64,000 bases of DNA from Leucobacter sp. cx-42. GTDB taxonomy: Bacteria; Actinomycetota; Actinomycetes; Actinomycetales; Microbacteriaceae. Below the pieces are notes generated by a model, which was not told the origin of the DNA, did no database searches, and saw only the letters and a list, made by a program, of their open reading frames with translations. Both the position numbers and the translations under genes were made by a program. Location of the stretch: contig NZ_JACVMU010000001.1 of NCBI RefSeq assembly GCF_014529985.1, forward strand, positions 496,001-560,000, read 5' to 3'. Of the stretch, positions 37,236-45,617 are shown piece by piece (position 1 is the stretch's first letter; the number at the start of each line of letters is the position of its first letter).

Positions 37236-37717
37236 CCGCGCAGAGCTTCCCCGACATTCGTGTCGGCAATGGATTCGACGTGCACGCGTACGATTCCGAG
37301 TCGCCGCTGCGACTTGCCGGTATTGATTGGCCGGGCGAGCCCGGGCTTTCTGGTCACAGCGATGGCGATGCCGTCTGCCATGCGGTCGTTGATGCGCTGC
37401 TGTCCGCGGCCGGCCTCGGCGACATTGGCGGTCTCGTCGGTGTAGATCTTCCTGGCACCGAAAACGCAGCGAGCACCGGCTTCGTGCAGCTCGCACTCGA
37501 ACAACTTGCAGCCGAGGGTTGGAAACCCGTAAACGTCACCGTGCAGGTCGTCGGCAACCGGCCAAAGTTCTCCCCCCGCCGTGAGGAAGCCCAGCGAGTC
37601 ATGTCAGAACTCGTAGGCGCCCCTGTGAGCCTCTCAGCGACAACCACCGACCGTCTGGGCTTCACCGGCCGCGGCGAGGGCCTCGCGGCCATTGCGACAG
37701 CGCTTATCATGCGCTGA
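37232..37717 (+). CDS. ispF: 2-C-methyl-D-erythritol 2,4-cyclodiphosphate synthase
   Basis: MEP pathway cyclase. 161 residues, with the metal ligands Asp16 and His18 in GNGFDVHAYD, GHSDGDAVCHAVVDALL and GDIGG, and the C-terminal GRGEGLAAIATALI. Trimeric enzyme of usual length. ATG overlaps ispD stop. Confidence 0.95.
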   Translation: MTAQSFPDIRVGNGFDVHAYDSESPLRLAGIDWPGEPGLSGHSDGDAVCHAVVDALLSAAGLGDIGGLVGVDLPGTENAASTGFVQLALEQLAAEGWKPVNVTVQVVGNRPKFSPRREEAQRVMSELVGAPVSLSATTTDRLGFTGRGEGLAAIATALIMR

Positions 37718-37720
37718 CGC

Positions 37721-37754
37721 GATCCGCGCCCTGATCCGCGCCCTGATCCGCGCC
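37721..37754. repeat. Triple tandem GATCCGCGCC repeat
   Basis: Three exact copies of the decamer with a 12-base period (37721, 37733, 37745), three bases after the ispF stop codon. Confidence 0.85.
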
Positions 37755-37789
37755 CCACGTTCGCGACAGGCACCGCGCGCCAAACAACC

Positions 37790-37827
37790 GAAAGCGGCCC
37801 CCAGGAATATTCCCGGGGGCCGCTTTC
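37790..37827. terminator. Bidirectional terminator ispF/purM
   Basis: 13-bp perfect arms GAAAGCGGCCCCC / GGGGGCCGCTTTC with a 12-base partly paired loop, between two convergent genes. Confidence 0.85.
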
Positions 37828-37837
37828 GTGTCAGCAG

Positions 37838-38947
37838 TTAGTTTGCGAAGCTACCAACGAGGCGCACAGCGCCGCCGTTGACGCCCTTCGCGCCCTGCTC
37901 AAAGCCGGTGAAGTCACGCTCCGAGGTCGAAATCTTGCCAGCAACCCAGGTGTCGAGGCCCTGCGCGGTGAGTGCAGCAGCAACCTGGGTTGCGCGTGCT
38001 TCCTCAACGACAGCGAACATGCCAACGCCGAGGTTCCATGCGCCCTCAAGCGACTCGAGGGTATGACCGCCAAGATCAGCAAGGTGACGGAATACGGGGA
38101 GCGGTGACCAGGTCGAACGCTCGAGCTCAACCCACGAGCCAACTGGCAGCACACGTGCGAGGTTCGCGGCAATACCGCCACCGGTGACGTGGCTGAGCGA
38201 GTGAATCGCGCCGTCGAGCGAGGGGTCCTCGAGCACCTTCAGCAGCGGGCCGGTGTACAGCGCGGTCGGGGTGAGGAGCGCCTCACCGTAGGTCGCACCG
38301 AGCTCGTTCGAATGATCGTTGTAGCCGATGCCCTTTTCCGAAAGGATGTGACGAACGAGTGAGTAGCCGTTCGAGTGGATGCCCGAAGCGCCCATTGCGA
38401 GGACGACGTCACCATCACGGACGAGGCCTGCGTGGAGCATGCGATCCGCCTCGACGACACCGGTCGCTGCGCCTGCAACGTCGTAGTCATCGGGACCGAG
38501 GAGACCGGGGTGCTCAGCGGTTTCGCCGCCAACGAGTGCGGTGCCGGTTGCGGCACACGCCTCTGCAATACCGCGAACGATATCTGCGATGCGCTCGGGA
38601 ACAACCTTGCCGCACGCAATGTAGTCAGTCATGAAGAGGGGCTTTGCACCCACCACGACGATGTCATCGACAACCATTGCGACCAGGTCCTGGCCGATGG
38701 TGTCGTGCTTGTCGATCGCCTGCGCGATCGCAACCTTGGTGCCAACGCCGTCAGTCGACGACGCGAGCAGGGGCTTCTTGTAGCCCAGCAGGGCAGAGGC
38801 GTCGAACATGCCGGCGAAACCGCCAACACCACCAACTACCTCGGGGCCGTGCGTCTTGGAGACAGCGGCCTTCATAAGTTCGACGGCAAGGTCGCCCGCC
38901 GCGGTATCTACTCCGGACTGCGCATAGATCGATGACTGTTCGCTCAC
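37838..38947 (-). CDS. purM: Phosphoribosylformylglycinamidine cyclo-ligase (AIR synthase)
   Basis: Fifth step of IMP synthesis. AIRS fold with GGFAGMFDA, STDGVGTKVAIAQ, MVVDDIVVVGAKPLFMTDYIACGKV, GGETAEHPGLL and HVTGGGIAANLARV. 369 residues. GTG start with TACGCT 6 bases upstream, so leaderless. Divergent from purF; the intervening 123 bases should hold both promoters. Confidence 0.96.
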   Translation of the reverse strand: MSEQSSIYAQSGVDTAAGDLAVELMKAAVSKTHGPEVVGGVGGFAGMFDASALLGYKKPLLASSTDGVGTKVAIAQAIDKHDTIGQDLVAMVVDDIVVVGAKPLFMTDYIACGKVVPERIADIVRGIAEACAATGTALVGGETAEHPGLLGPDDYDVAGAATGVVEADRMLHAGLVRDGDVVLAMGASGIHSNGYSLVRHILSEKGIGYNDHSNELGATYGEALLTPTALYTGPLLKVLEDPSLDGAIHSLSHVTGGGIAANLARVLPVGSWVELERSTWSPLPVFRHLADLGGHTLESLEGAWNLGVGMFAVVEEARATQVAAALTAQGLDTWVAGKISTSERDFTGFEQGAKGVNGGAVRLVGSFAN

Positions 38948-38953
38948 ACCACA

Positions 38954-38959
38954 AGCGTA
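38954..38959 (-). promoter_or_regulatory. -10 box of leaderless purM
   Basis: TACGCT on the minus strand, 6 bases before the GTG start. Confidence 0.6.
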
Positions 38960-39070
38960 CCCTGCTCAGCTGGTGGTGTGAGAAACTAGATAAGTTAGGC
39001 CGCGCTCCCGCCGCACGCGAGGAGCATCGGCGCTCACCACAATTGAAATCACAGGGAGCAACACACCACT

Positions 39071-40531
39071 ATGTGCGGCATTGTCGGAATCGTCTCTTCG
39101 GAGCCAGCCAACCAGCAGATCTATGATGCGCTCCTGCTTCTGCAGCACCGCGGTCAGGACTCGACTGGCATCACGACGCTTGAAGATACGTTCTTCCACT
39201 CGGTTAAGGCCAAGGGCCAGGTACGCGAGGGCTTCCGCACCCGCGACATGCGCCACCTCATTGGCAACATGGGCGTTGGTCACGTGCGCTACGCGACCAA
39301 GGGCGACGCAAACCGCGAAGAAGAGGCGCAGCCCTTCTACGTGAACGCTCCTTACGGCATCACGCTTGTGCACAACGGTAACCTCACGAACACTCGCGAG
39401 CTCACCGAAGAGCTGTACAACGTAGACCGCCGTCACCTCAACACGCACTCGGACACCGAGCTGCTGCTCAACGTTCTCGCAAACGAGCTGCAGTCGAGCA
39501 TCCGCGGCACTGAGCTCTCGCCTGAGCAGCTCTTCGAGGCCGTCGAGAACGTGTACAAGCGCGTCGAGGGCTCGTACGCAACCATCGCGCTCATCGCAGG
39601 TTACGGCCTCGTGGCATTCCGCGACCCGAAGGGCATTCGTCCCCTCGTGCTCGGCCGCCGCACCGACGAAAACGGCCAGGACGACTGGGTGGTCGCTTCT
39701 GAGTCGCTCGTGCTCGAATCTGGTGGATTCGAAATCGTCCGCGATGTCGCTCCGGGCGAGGCGATCATGATTACGCCCGAGGGCAAGCTCTTCTCACGCC
39801 AGTGCGTCGAGAACGCAGAGCTCGTTCCCTGCGCGTTCGAGTACATCTACCTCGCACGTCCCGACTCGGTGCTCAGCGGCATCTCGGTATACGACGCACG
39901 CCTCCGCCTCGGCAACGTGCTCGCAGAGCAGATCCGCGCAGAACTCCCGAACCTCGACATCGATGTCGTCATGCCGATTCCTGACTCGGCTCGTCCGAGC
40001 GCAATGCAGGTCGCGCAGAAGCTCGGTATCGAATACCGTGAGGGCTTCTTCAAGAACCGCTACGTCGGCCGTACCTTCATCATGCCCGGCCAGGCAGTGC
40101 GCAAGCGCAGCGTGCGCCAGAAGCTCAACGCCATGGGCATTGAGTTCAAGGGCAAGAACGTGCTTCTCGTTGACGACTCGATCGTTCGCGGCACGACCTC
40201 TCGCGAGATCGTCGACATGGCTCGCGCGGCAGGCGCGAAGTCGGTGACGTTCGCGTCGGCGGCTCCCCCCGTGCTGTTCCCCCACGTCTACGGCATCAAC
40301 ATGCCGTCGCGTAAGGAGCTCATCGCTCACGGCCGCACCACGGCTGAGATCGCCGCTGAGATTGGCGCGGATCACCTCGTCTTCCAGACCGTCGAAGGCA
40401 TGAACCGTGCCATCCTCGACGGCCAGACCGAGGTCAAGCGTCTCGAAGAGAGCTGCTTCACTGGCGAGTACATCGCTGGCAACATCGACGAGGCCTACCT
40501 CGCTTGGGTTGAGGCAACTCAGGAGAGCTAG
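39071..40531 (+). CDS. purF: Amidophosphoribosyltransferase
   Basis: First committed step of purine synthesis: PRPP plus glutamine to phosphoribosylamine. The N-terminal nucleophile Cys2 directly follows the initiator Met (MCGIVGIVSS), so no propeptide is needed. LLLQHRGQDSTGI, GHVRYATKG, and the PRPP-binding VLLVDDSIVRGTTSREIV are present. 486 residues. Shine-Dalgarno GGGAG lies unusually far (about 13 bases) from the ATG. Confidence 0.96.
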   Translation: MCGIVGIVSSEPANQQIYDALLLLQHRGQDSTGITTLEDTFFHSVKAKGQVREGFRTRDMRHLIGNMGVGHVRYATKGDANREEEAQPFYVNAPYGITLVHNGNLTNTRELTEELYNVDRRHLNTHSDTELLLNVLANELQSSIRGTELSPEQLFEAVENVYKRVEGSYATIALIAGYGLVAFRDPKGIRPLVLGRRTDENGQDDWVVASESLVLESGGFEIVRDVAPGEAIMITPEGKLFSRQCVENAELVPCAFEYIYLARPDSVLSGISVYDARLRLGNVLAEQIRAELPNLDIDVVMPIPDSARPSAMQVAQKLGIEYREGFFKNRYVGRTFIMPGQAVRKRSVRQKLNAMGIEFKGKNVLLVDDSIVRGTTSREIVDMARAAGAKSVTFASAAPPVLFPHVYGINMPSRKELIAHGRTTAEIAAEIGADHLVFQTVEGMNRAILDGQTEVKRLEESCFTGEYIAGNIDEAYLAWVEATQES

Positions 40532-40539
40532 CCTCTATG

Positions 40540-40579
40540 CAGTAAGGCCCGGTCAGGAATTCCTGACCGGGCCTTACTG
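40540..40579. terminator. Perfect 40-bp palindromic terminator after purF
   Basis: Uninterrupted 20-bp-arm palindrome centred on GAATTC, with GTTTTGG following on the plus strand. Two bases separate purF stop region from the left arm; it also faces the tatA terminator. Confidence 0.85.
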
Positions 40580-40629
40580 TTTTGGTGCGAATTTCTCGGC
40601 ACTCACCGTTGAGTTCGAGATGCACAAAA

Positions 40630-40656
40630 GGCGCATGCGCCGAAAGCACATGCGCC
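40630..40656 (-). terminator. tatA terminator
   Basis: 8-bp arms GGCGCATG / CATGCGCC, followed on the minus strand by TTTTGTG. 14 bases after the tatA stop. Confidence 0.7.
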
Positions 40657-40669
40657 GCGCGCAGAGAAA

Positions 40670-40885
40670 CTACTTAGCTTCGTCCTTCTTATCGCTGTCG
40701 GCCGACTCGCTCTTCGCTGCGTCGTCCTTCGGGGAGTCTTCGGTGTTGCTCGCAACTTCCTTCTTCAGGATGCGCATCGACTGGCCGAGGCTCTTCGCGA
40801 GGCCGGGAAGCTTCGGTGCACCAAACAACAGCACGATAATAAAGAGAATGACGATCAGGTGAGCGCCAGACAGGTTACCGATCAT
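40670..40885 (-). CDS. tatA: Sec-independent translocase subunit TatA
   Basis: 71 residues: one N-terminal membrane helix (about 7-21), the hinge LLFGAPKLPGLAKSLGQSM leading into an amphipathic helix, then a charged Asp/Lys/Ser tail. TatA forms the pore of the twin-arginine export system. GGAGAA precedes the ATG. tatC is not in this window. Confidence 0.9.
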   Translation of the reverse strand: MIGNLSGAHLIVILFIIVLLFGAPKLPGLAKSLGQSMRILKKEVASNTEDSPKDDAAKSESADSDKKDEAK

Positions 40886-40971
40886 TACGGTGTTCTCCGA
40901 TCATTACAAGTTCGTTCATTATGGCACGCAAGGCCATGTGCCGGATAGTAAGACCGGCTCCCCGTGCGTGA

Positions 40972-41412
40972 TTATTGCACGTCAGACTGGATAGCAACTG
41001 CGGTGCCCTTGCGACGCTTCGCAGCCAGGTTCAGCAGGATGCTGATAATGCCGCCAACGCACAGGCCAGCCGCAGCACCAATCATTGCCATGAATCCCAT
41101 GATCTGAGCAAGCGTGTAGTGCTGCTCAGGGTTTACGGGGAAGAACACGCACGCAAGTGCTGCGAGCAAGCCGCCAAGTACAGCGAACACGACCAGAATG
41201 CGGCCGTAGCGAACCGAGCGAACGATCTCTACGTTCTGCTTCGTCTCAGTCACGATCGGTTCATGCTCAGCCTCTGGCTGGGCCATCTCCGGCTGAGTCG
41301 CTGCAGGCTGGGCTGCCGCGGGCTGGGCCGCTGCAGGCTGGGCGGACTCAGGCTGCGCCACCTCGGGCAGCGCCTGCTCGGAAGCGGTCGGTTCAGTACT
41401 CGACGTCGTCAT
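40972..41412 (-). CDS. Two-TM protein with AQP repeats
   Basis: 146 residues. The N-terminal 60 are low complexity with repeated AQPA/AQPE units and cytoplasmic; then two membrane helices (about 71-91 and 103-128) and a short basic tail. No known domain. A GAGAAT hexamer 7 bases before the ATG may again mark a leaderless start. Function unknown. Confidence 0.65.
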   Translation of the reverse strand: MTTSSTEPTASEQALPEVAQPESAQPAAAQPAAAQPAATQPEMAQPEAEHEPIVTETKQNVEIVRSVRYGRILVVFAVLGGLLAALACVFFPVNPEQHYTLAQIMGFMAMIGAAAGLCVGGIISILLNLAAKRRKGTAVAIQSDVQ

Positions 41413-41535
41413 GGTTGCTATTCTCTCAGGTTCCGCTGAACGTGCAGTTCAGGCCTGCCGAAGTGTGGATGAGTGGGTATGCGATCCGCGTCCCAGCGAT
41501 TGTGAACAACGCTCGAAATGCCGGGCCAGCGTTGC

Positions 41536-41895
41536 TCACAAGCGAATGATGGGAAGAAGTTGGCGAATGTCCGCGCGGGATCCGGACGCACGAACGCTGC
41601 CAGCAGCGACCGCCGCATCCCAAGTCAGTGACCCGAGCGCAAGGCCAAGCCAGGTGTCGACGTCCATTTCGATGACATTTGGGGGCGTCCCGCGGGTGTG
41701 CTGCGGACCCTCGATGCATTGCACCGCACCAAACGGTGGCACGCGGACCTCGACGGTATGTCCAGGGGCAAGCTCCCCGAGCTCTTCCAGCAGGAAGCGC
41801 ACTGCGGTCGCACGCACCGTACGCGCCGATTCACCCGCCCGCACCTCACGGCACGCAGAAAGTCCGTCAGCCACTGAGATTCGCCGTTTTGCCAT
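41536..41895 (-). CDS. Sterol-carrier-family protein (SCP2-like)
   Basis: 119 residues with the pattern of the small actinobacterial SCP-like family found beside purine genes: [62 protein letters not shown]. The fold is expected to bind a hydrophobic ligand, but the physiological role is unknown. ATG start with TAGGCT 6 bases upstream. Divergent from purD with 62 bases between. Confidence 0.82.
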   Translation of the reverse strand: MAKRRISVADGLSACREVRAGESARTVRATAVRFLLEELGELAPGHTVEVRVPPFGAVQCIEGPQHTRGTPPNVIEMDVDTWLGLALGSLTWDAAVAAGSVRASGSRADIRQLLPIIRL

Positions 41896-41901
41896 ACCCC
41901 C

Positions 41902-41907
41902 AGCCTA
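41902..41907 (-). promoter_or_regulatory. -10 box of leaderless SCP-like gene
   Basis: TAGGCT on the minus strand, 6 bases before the ATG. Confidence 0.6.
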
Positions 41908-41945
41908 CAAACTCACAGGCTGCCGAAAATGGTGTGCCGCCCGGG

Positions 41946-41951
41946 TATCCT
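41946..41951 (+). promoter_or_regulatory. -10 box of leaderless purD
   Basis: TATCCT, 6 bases before the GTG start; this decides the start. Confidence 0.6.
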
Positions 41952-41957
41952 GTTGAG

Positions 41958-43232
41958 GTGAAGATTCTCGTACTGGGCCCGGGTGCCCGTGAACACGCCA
42001 TCGTCCTTGCTCTGCTCGCTGAACAGGCCGAGCACGAGATCGTTTGCGCGCCCGGCAATGCTGGCATCGCGGCAAGCGGTGTCGAGGTTGCAGAGCTTTC
42101 GTACACCGATCCCGCTGCGGTTTCGGCATTCGTCGCTGAGCGCGGCTTCGACCTCGTTGTCGTCGGCCCCGAGGCGCCGCTTGTTGCTGGTGTGGCGGAT
42201 CCGCTGCGCGCCGCAGGCGTTCCCGTCTTCGGCCCCGACGCAGCTGCTGCGCAGCTCGAAGGTTCGAAGGCATTCGCGAAGCGCATCATGGACGAGGCAA
42301 ACGTGCCCACCGGCCGTGCTGCACGCGTCGCATCGGCTGAGGAAGCCGGCGCAGTGCTCGACGAGTTCGGCGCTCCCTACGTGGTGAAGGCCGACGGCCT
42401 TGCTGCTGGTAAGGGTGTGCTCGTCACCGAAGACCGCGACGCAGCCATCGAGCACGTCGCAACCTGGGCACCCCACGGTGAGGTGCTTGTTGAGGAGTTC
42501 CTCGACGGCCAGGAGGTCTCACTCTTCTTCTTCGCGGACGGCGAGAACGTTGTTCCGCTCACCCCCGCACAGGACTACAAGCGCATCTTCGATGGCGACG
42601 AGGGTCCCAACACCGGCGGCATGGGCGCATACTCGCCCCTCCCCTGGCTGCCGGGTGGCGACGCTGCCTTCATCCAGGAGATCACCGAGACTGTCGCGCT
42701 GCCGACCGTTCGCCAGCTCGCTGCTGAGGGCACCCCGTTCAAGGGCCTGCTCTACTGCGGTCTGATCGTGACTGCCAAGGGCATTCGCGTCATCGAGTTC
42801 AACGCACGCTTCGGTGACCCCGAGACCCAGGTCGTGCTCGCACGCCTGACCTCGCCGCTCAGCCGTTACCTGCTCGCTTCGGCACAGGGCACGCTTGCTG
42901 AAGTTCCGGCGCCCGAGTTCTCCGACGAGCCCGCAGTCATCGTCGTCGTCGCGAGCGAGGGCTACCCCGGCACCGTCGTTTCGGGTCGCCCCATCGCAGG
43001 CATCACCGAGGCCGGCCAGGTTGCAGGCGCCGGCGAAGGCGTACACCTCGTACACGCGGCAACCGCGCGCACCGAAGACGGCGGCTGGGTTGCTACCGGC
43101 GGCCGCGTACTCGGCGTTGTTGCACGTGGTGAGTCGTTCGCGGCTGCGCGCGAGCGCGCGTACGATGCGGTCGGCAAGCTTTCGCTCGAGGGCTCGCAGC
43201 ACCGCACCGACATCGCTGCACGCGTCGCGTAA
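41958..43232 (+). CDS. purD: Phosphoribosylamine-glycine ligase
   Basis: Second step of IMP synthesis. N-terminal [19 protein letters not shown], then an ATP-grasp domain with [43 protein letters not shown] and the metal-binding [18 protein letters not shown]. 424 residues. The GTG start is set by homology to the VKILVLG start of the family and by the -10 box. Much longer frame upstream is not coding. Confidence 0.95.
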   Translation: MKILVLGPGAREHAIVLALLAEQAEHEIVCAPGNAGIAASGVEVAELSYTDPAAVSAFVAERGFDLVVVGPEAPLVAGVADPLRAAGVPVFGPDAAAAQLEGSKAFAKRIMDEANVPTGRAARVASAEEAGAVLDEFGAPYVVKADGLAAGKGVLVTEDRDAAIEHVATWAPHGEVLVEEFLDGQEVSLFFFADGENVVPLTPAQDYKRIFDGDEGPNTGGMGAYSPLPWLPGGDAAFIQEITETVALPTVRQLAAEGTPFKGLLYCGLIVTAKGIRVIEFNARFGDPETQVVLARLTSPLSRYLLASAQGTLAEVPAPEFSDEPAVIVVVASEGYPGTVVSGRPIAGITEAGQVAGAGEGVHLVHAATARTEDGGWVATGGRVLGVVARGESFAAARERAYDAVGKLSLEGSQHRTDIAARVA

Positions 43233-43317
43233 GTAGGACGCTGCGGGCTGGTCCCCGGTGCGGGGCCCGCCGGCAGCGGGTAAGTCCTGGCTCAGGCCGG
43301 GATTTGACCTCGTCTTG

Positions 43318-43373
43318 AAATCGACCGTCGTCAGCACGAATTCTTTGGTTTTCGTGCTGACGACGGTCGATTT
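43318..43373 (+). terminator. 23-bp perfect hairpin after purD
   Basis: Arms 43318-43340 and 43351-43373 are perfect complements around a 10-base loop, followed by TTTTGAGG at 43378. Probably the purD terminator, though 85 bases downstream of the stop. Confidence 0.65.
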
Positions 43374-43396
43374 TCAGTTTTGAGGGGCTCGCTGTT

Positions 43397-43476
43397 GCCG
43401 TCAATATGCAATCCGCCGTAGATATGCCAAATTGCGCCGCAAACAGCATATTGACGGCCGATTACATATCTACGGC
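43397..43476. repeat. Interleaved double inverted repeat (a-b-a'-b')
   Basis: a = GCCGTCAATATGC (43397-43409) pairs with 43446-43458; b = GCCGTAGATATG (43415-43426) pairs with 43465-43476. The order a-b-a'-b' would give a pseudoknot in RNA. a and b are themselves similar. Confidence 0.8.
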
Positions 43477-43479
43477 AAG

Positions 43480-43522
43480 TCGAGGACGCCCGGTTCTAGA
43501 TCGAGGGCGCCCGGTTTTCGAT
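43480..43522 (+). repeat. 21-bp tandem direct repeat
   Basis: Two adjacent copies of TCGAGGACGCCCGGTTCTAG-type sequence with about three differences, period 21. Confidence 0.7.
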
Positions 43523-43553
43523 TTGGGCCAGTGTTGTTTCGCTTCGGTATTGG

Positions 43554-43607
43554 ATCGCACCTTCGGTAAGACGAAATCGGCGTGAACCGTCTTACCGAAG
43601 GCGCGAT
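43554..43607. terminator. 20-bp hairpin facing SRPBCC gene
   Basis: Arms 43554-43573 and 43588-43607 pair with a single mismatch; core CCTTCGGTAAGACG/CGTCTTACCGAAGG. Lies eight bases from the SRPBCC stop on the minus strand, so a terminator for that gene is plausible. Confidence 0.6.
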
Positions 43608-43614
43608 TCGCTAC

Positions 43615-44121
43615 CTAGGCGAAATTTTCGGTGGCCGGCTCAGTTGCAGGGGCGGGCTTTGCAGTCGCAGCGTCGTCGGCCGCGGCAGGGGCAGACGCGG
43701 GCAGCGCCTCGATGAGGTAGCGGAGCAACGCACTCCAGCCTTCCAGGGAAGCCGAAGCGCGAGCCGCGCCGTTCGGGAGCTTATCGAAGCCAGTCTCGGT
43801 TACGGTCACACTCGTGCCGCCGTCGAACGCACGCAGCGTAATGAGCACCGCGGTTTCAGTTTCATCACCGCGCTCGCGCCAACGGAATCCGATCGCGTGG
43901 CCGACTGAGCACACATCAACGGTGCCGAAGGCATCGCGGCCAACCGCCGCGTCGCCCTCTCCCTCGCTCCACTGCTCGGTCACCTCGGCACCGAGTTCAG
44001 CGGTGAGTACGAGATCAGACCACCAGGTTTCACGCTTCACAGCGTCGGCAATGAAGCTCCACACCAGCTCGCGAGGGGCAACAGTACGGGTTCGAGCTAC
44101 GACTGGACCCAAAGGAATCAT
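43615..44121 (-). CDS. SRPBCC-domain (AHSA1-like) protein
   Basis: 168 residues. The helix-grip fold is suggested by VARTRTVAPRELVWSFIADAVKRETWWSDLVL, AIGFRWRERGDETETAVLITLRAFDGGTSVTVTETGF and a C-terminal helix LEGWSALLRYLIEAL; an Ala/Pro/Glu tail of about 30 residues follows. Such proteins bind hydrophobic ligands or act as Hsp90 co-chaperone-like ATPase activators; no specific role can be given. ATG at 44121 chosen for GGAG eight bases upstream. Confidence 0.8.
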   Translation of the reverse strand: MIPLGPVVARTRTVAPRELVWSFIADAVKRETWWSDLVLTAELGAEVTEQWSEGEGDAAVGRDAFGTVDVCSVGHAIGFRWRERGDETETAVLITLRAFDGGTSVTVTETGFDKLPNGAARASASLEGWSALLRYLIEALPASAPAAADDAATAKPAPATEPATENFA

Positions 44122-44332
44122 GTTGCACACTCCGTACTATTTCGGCCGTTGAAGCGTCAATTTTGACACTCGAAGCCTGGCTATTTGGTGATGCTTTGAT
44201 GGTAGCCGGGACCACTGACATCGCAGACGCGCCTTGCCGTGTCGTGGGGAGGCTGGGCGGATCCGCGCCCCGTACAGCAGACAGATATCCACAGCACGCA
44301 GTTCCCATGTCGCGACGACCCCGCGCTAATGG

Positions 44333-44338
44333 GACAAT
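44333..44338 (+). promoter_or_regulatory. -10 box of leaderless purC
   Basis: GACAAT, 6 bases before the GTG start; first base deviates from TANNNT. Confidence 0.45.
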
Positions 44339-44344
44339 AGACCG

Positions 44345-45265
44345 GTGACTACGCAGACGCTCCCCGCACCGCTTCCCCTCGAGGGCTGGACCCACATCTA
44401 TTCGGGCAAGGTCCGTGACCTGTACGTGCCCGCAGGAGAGACCGCAGAGGCTTCGCCCTACCTGCTGGTCGTGGCATCGAACCGCGTGAGCGCGTTTGAT
44501 TTCGTTCTCGAGCCCCCGATTCCGGGTAAGGGTGCGTTGCTCACAGCTCTGTCGAACTGGTGGTTCTCGGAGATCGACATGCCGAACCACCTCGCTTCTG
44601 GCGAGGACGTTCCGGCGATTCCCGCTGAGGTCGCAGACCGTGCGGTCGTGAGCCGCCGACTTGAGATGTACCCGATCGAGTGCGTCGTGCGCGGTGCGCT
44701 GACCGGCTCGGGCTACAAGGAGTACCTCGAGACCGGTGCTGTCTGCGGCATCGAGCTTCCCGCTGGCCTCACCGATGGTGATCTGCTCGCGGAGCCGATC
44801 TACACGCCCGCTTACAAGGCGCCATTCGGCGAGCACGACGAAAACATCACGTACGAGCGCTCGGTTGAGATCGTTGGCGAAGAAGTGGCGTCCGCGCTGC
44901 GTAAGGCCTCGCTTGAGATCTTCACCGCCGCGCGTGAGCTGGCTGCAGAACGCGGAGTCGTGCTGGCAGATACCAAGTTCGAGTTTGGACGCGATCCGCG
45001 CACCGGCGAGTTGGTACTTGCTGACGAAGTACTGACGAGCGATTCCTCGCGTTACTGGGACGCTGCGGTGTACGCAGATGAGGCGCTCACGGGCGCGGAT
45101 CGCCTGTCGTCGTTCGACAAGCAGATCGTACGCAACTGGCTCGCAGCCAGCTGGGACAAGCAGGGCACCCCTCCTGAGCTCCCAGAAAGCATCGTTTCGC
45201 AGACGCACGATCGGTACCGCGAGCTGTACGTACGCGTAACCGGAAACGATCCGCAGAACGCTTAG
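44345..45265 (+). CDS. purC: Phosphoribosylaminoimidazole-succinocarboxamide synthase
   Basis: Forms SAICAR from CAIR and aspartate. WTHIYSGKVRDLYVP at the start, VVASNRVSAFDFVLE, RRLEMYPIECVVRGALTGSGYKEYL, and LADTKFEFGRD...LADEVLTSDSSRYWD at the ADP site. 306 residues, the longer form common in actinobacteria. GTG start with no Shine-Dalgarno and a -10-like box 6 bases upstream. Confidence 0.95.
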   Translation: MTTQTLPAPLPLEGWTHIYSGKVRDLYVPAGETAEASPYLLVVASNRVSAFDFVLEPPIPGKGALLTALSNWWFSEIDMPNHLASGEDVPAIPAEVADRAVVSRRLEMYPIECVVRGALTGSGYKEYLETGAVCGIELPAGLTDGDLLAEPIYTPAYKAPFGEHDENITYERSVEIVGEEVASALRKASLEIFTAARELAAERGVVLADTKFEFGRDPRTGELVLADEVLTSDSSRYWDAAVYADEALTGADRLSSFDKQIVRNWLAASWDKQGTPPELPESIVSQTHDRYRELYVRVTGNDPQNA

Positions 45266-45357
45266 ATTTACGCTCTAGCCGAGGCGTGGGAAATGCTCCC
45301 GAAAATATCCGGCTAAACTATTCACAGACTGTTTCGCTTGCGAGTTGGAGGCTCTCC

Positions 45358-45615
45358 TTGCCCACGATTGTTGTTGATGTCATGCCTAAGGCCGAACTGC
45401 TCGACCCCCAGGGCAAGGCAACCACCGGTGCGTTGAACCGCCTCGGCCACGGCAAGTTCCAGAACGTTCGCATTGGCAAGCGTTTTGAATTCACCGTTGA
45501 CGGCCCCGTCACCGACGAAGTTCTTGCTGAGGTTCGTCAGGTAGCTGACGAGATCCTCTCGAACTCGGTTATCGAAGATGTCATCGCGATCAGCGTTGAC
45601 GGCGAGGCACGTTAA
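45358..45615 (+). CDS. purS: FGAM synthase subunit PurS
   Basis: 85-residue small subunit that bridges PurQ and PurL. VVDVMPKAELLDPQGKATTGALNRLG and the C-terminal VRQVADEILSNSVIEDVIAISV are typical. Start is a TTG at 45358 with GGAGG six bases upstream; the 24-residue longer frame has no homology-like content. PurQ begins two bases after the stop. Confidence 0.93.
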   Translation: MPTIVVDVMPKAELLDPQGKATTGALNRLGHGKFQNVRIGKRFEFTVDGPVTDEVLAEVRQVADEILSNSVIEDVIAISVDGEAR

Positions 45616-45617
45616 TA

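Larger units (their letters stand above)
43233..43614. other. Hairpin-rich region between purD and SRPBCC gene
   Basis: About 380 bases without a gene between convergent genes. It carries four separate repeat structures listed individually (43318-43373, 43397-43476, 43480-43522, 43554-43607). Confidence 0.7.

Noticed and set aside
37721-37754. Short tandem repeats as a CRISPR array
   Set aside because: Units are 12 bases with 2-base gaps, no spacers, no cas genes.
43480-43522. 21-bp direct repeat as a CRISPR or att site
   Set aside because: Only two adjacent units, no spacer and no integrase or tRNA nearby.
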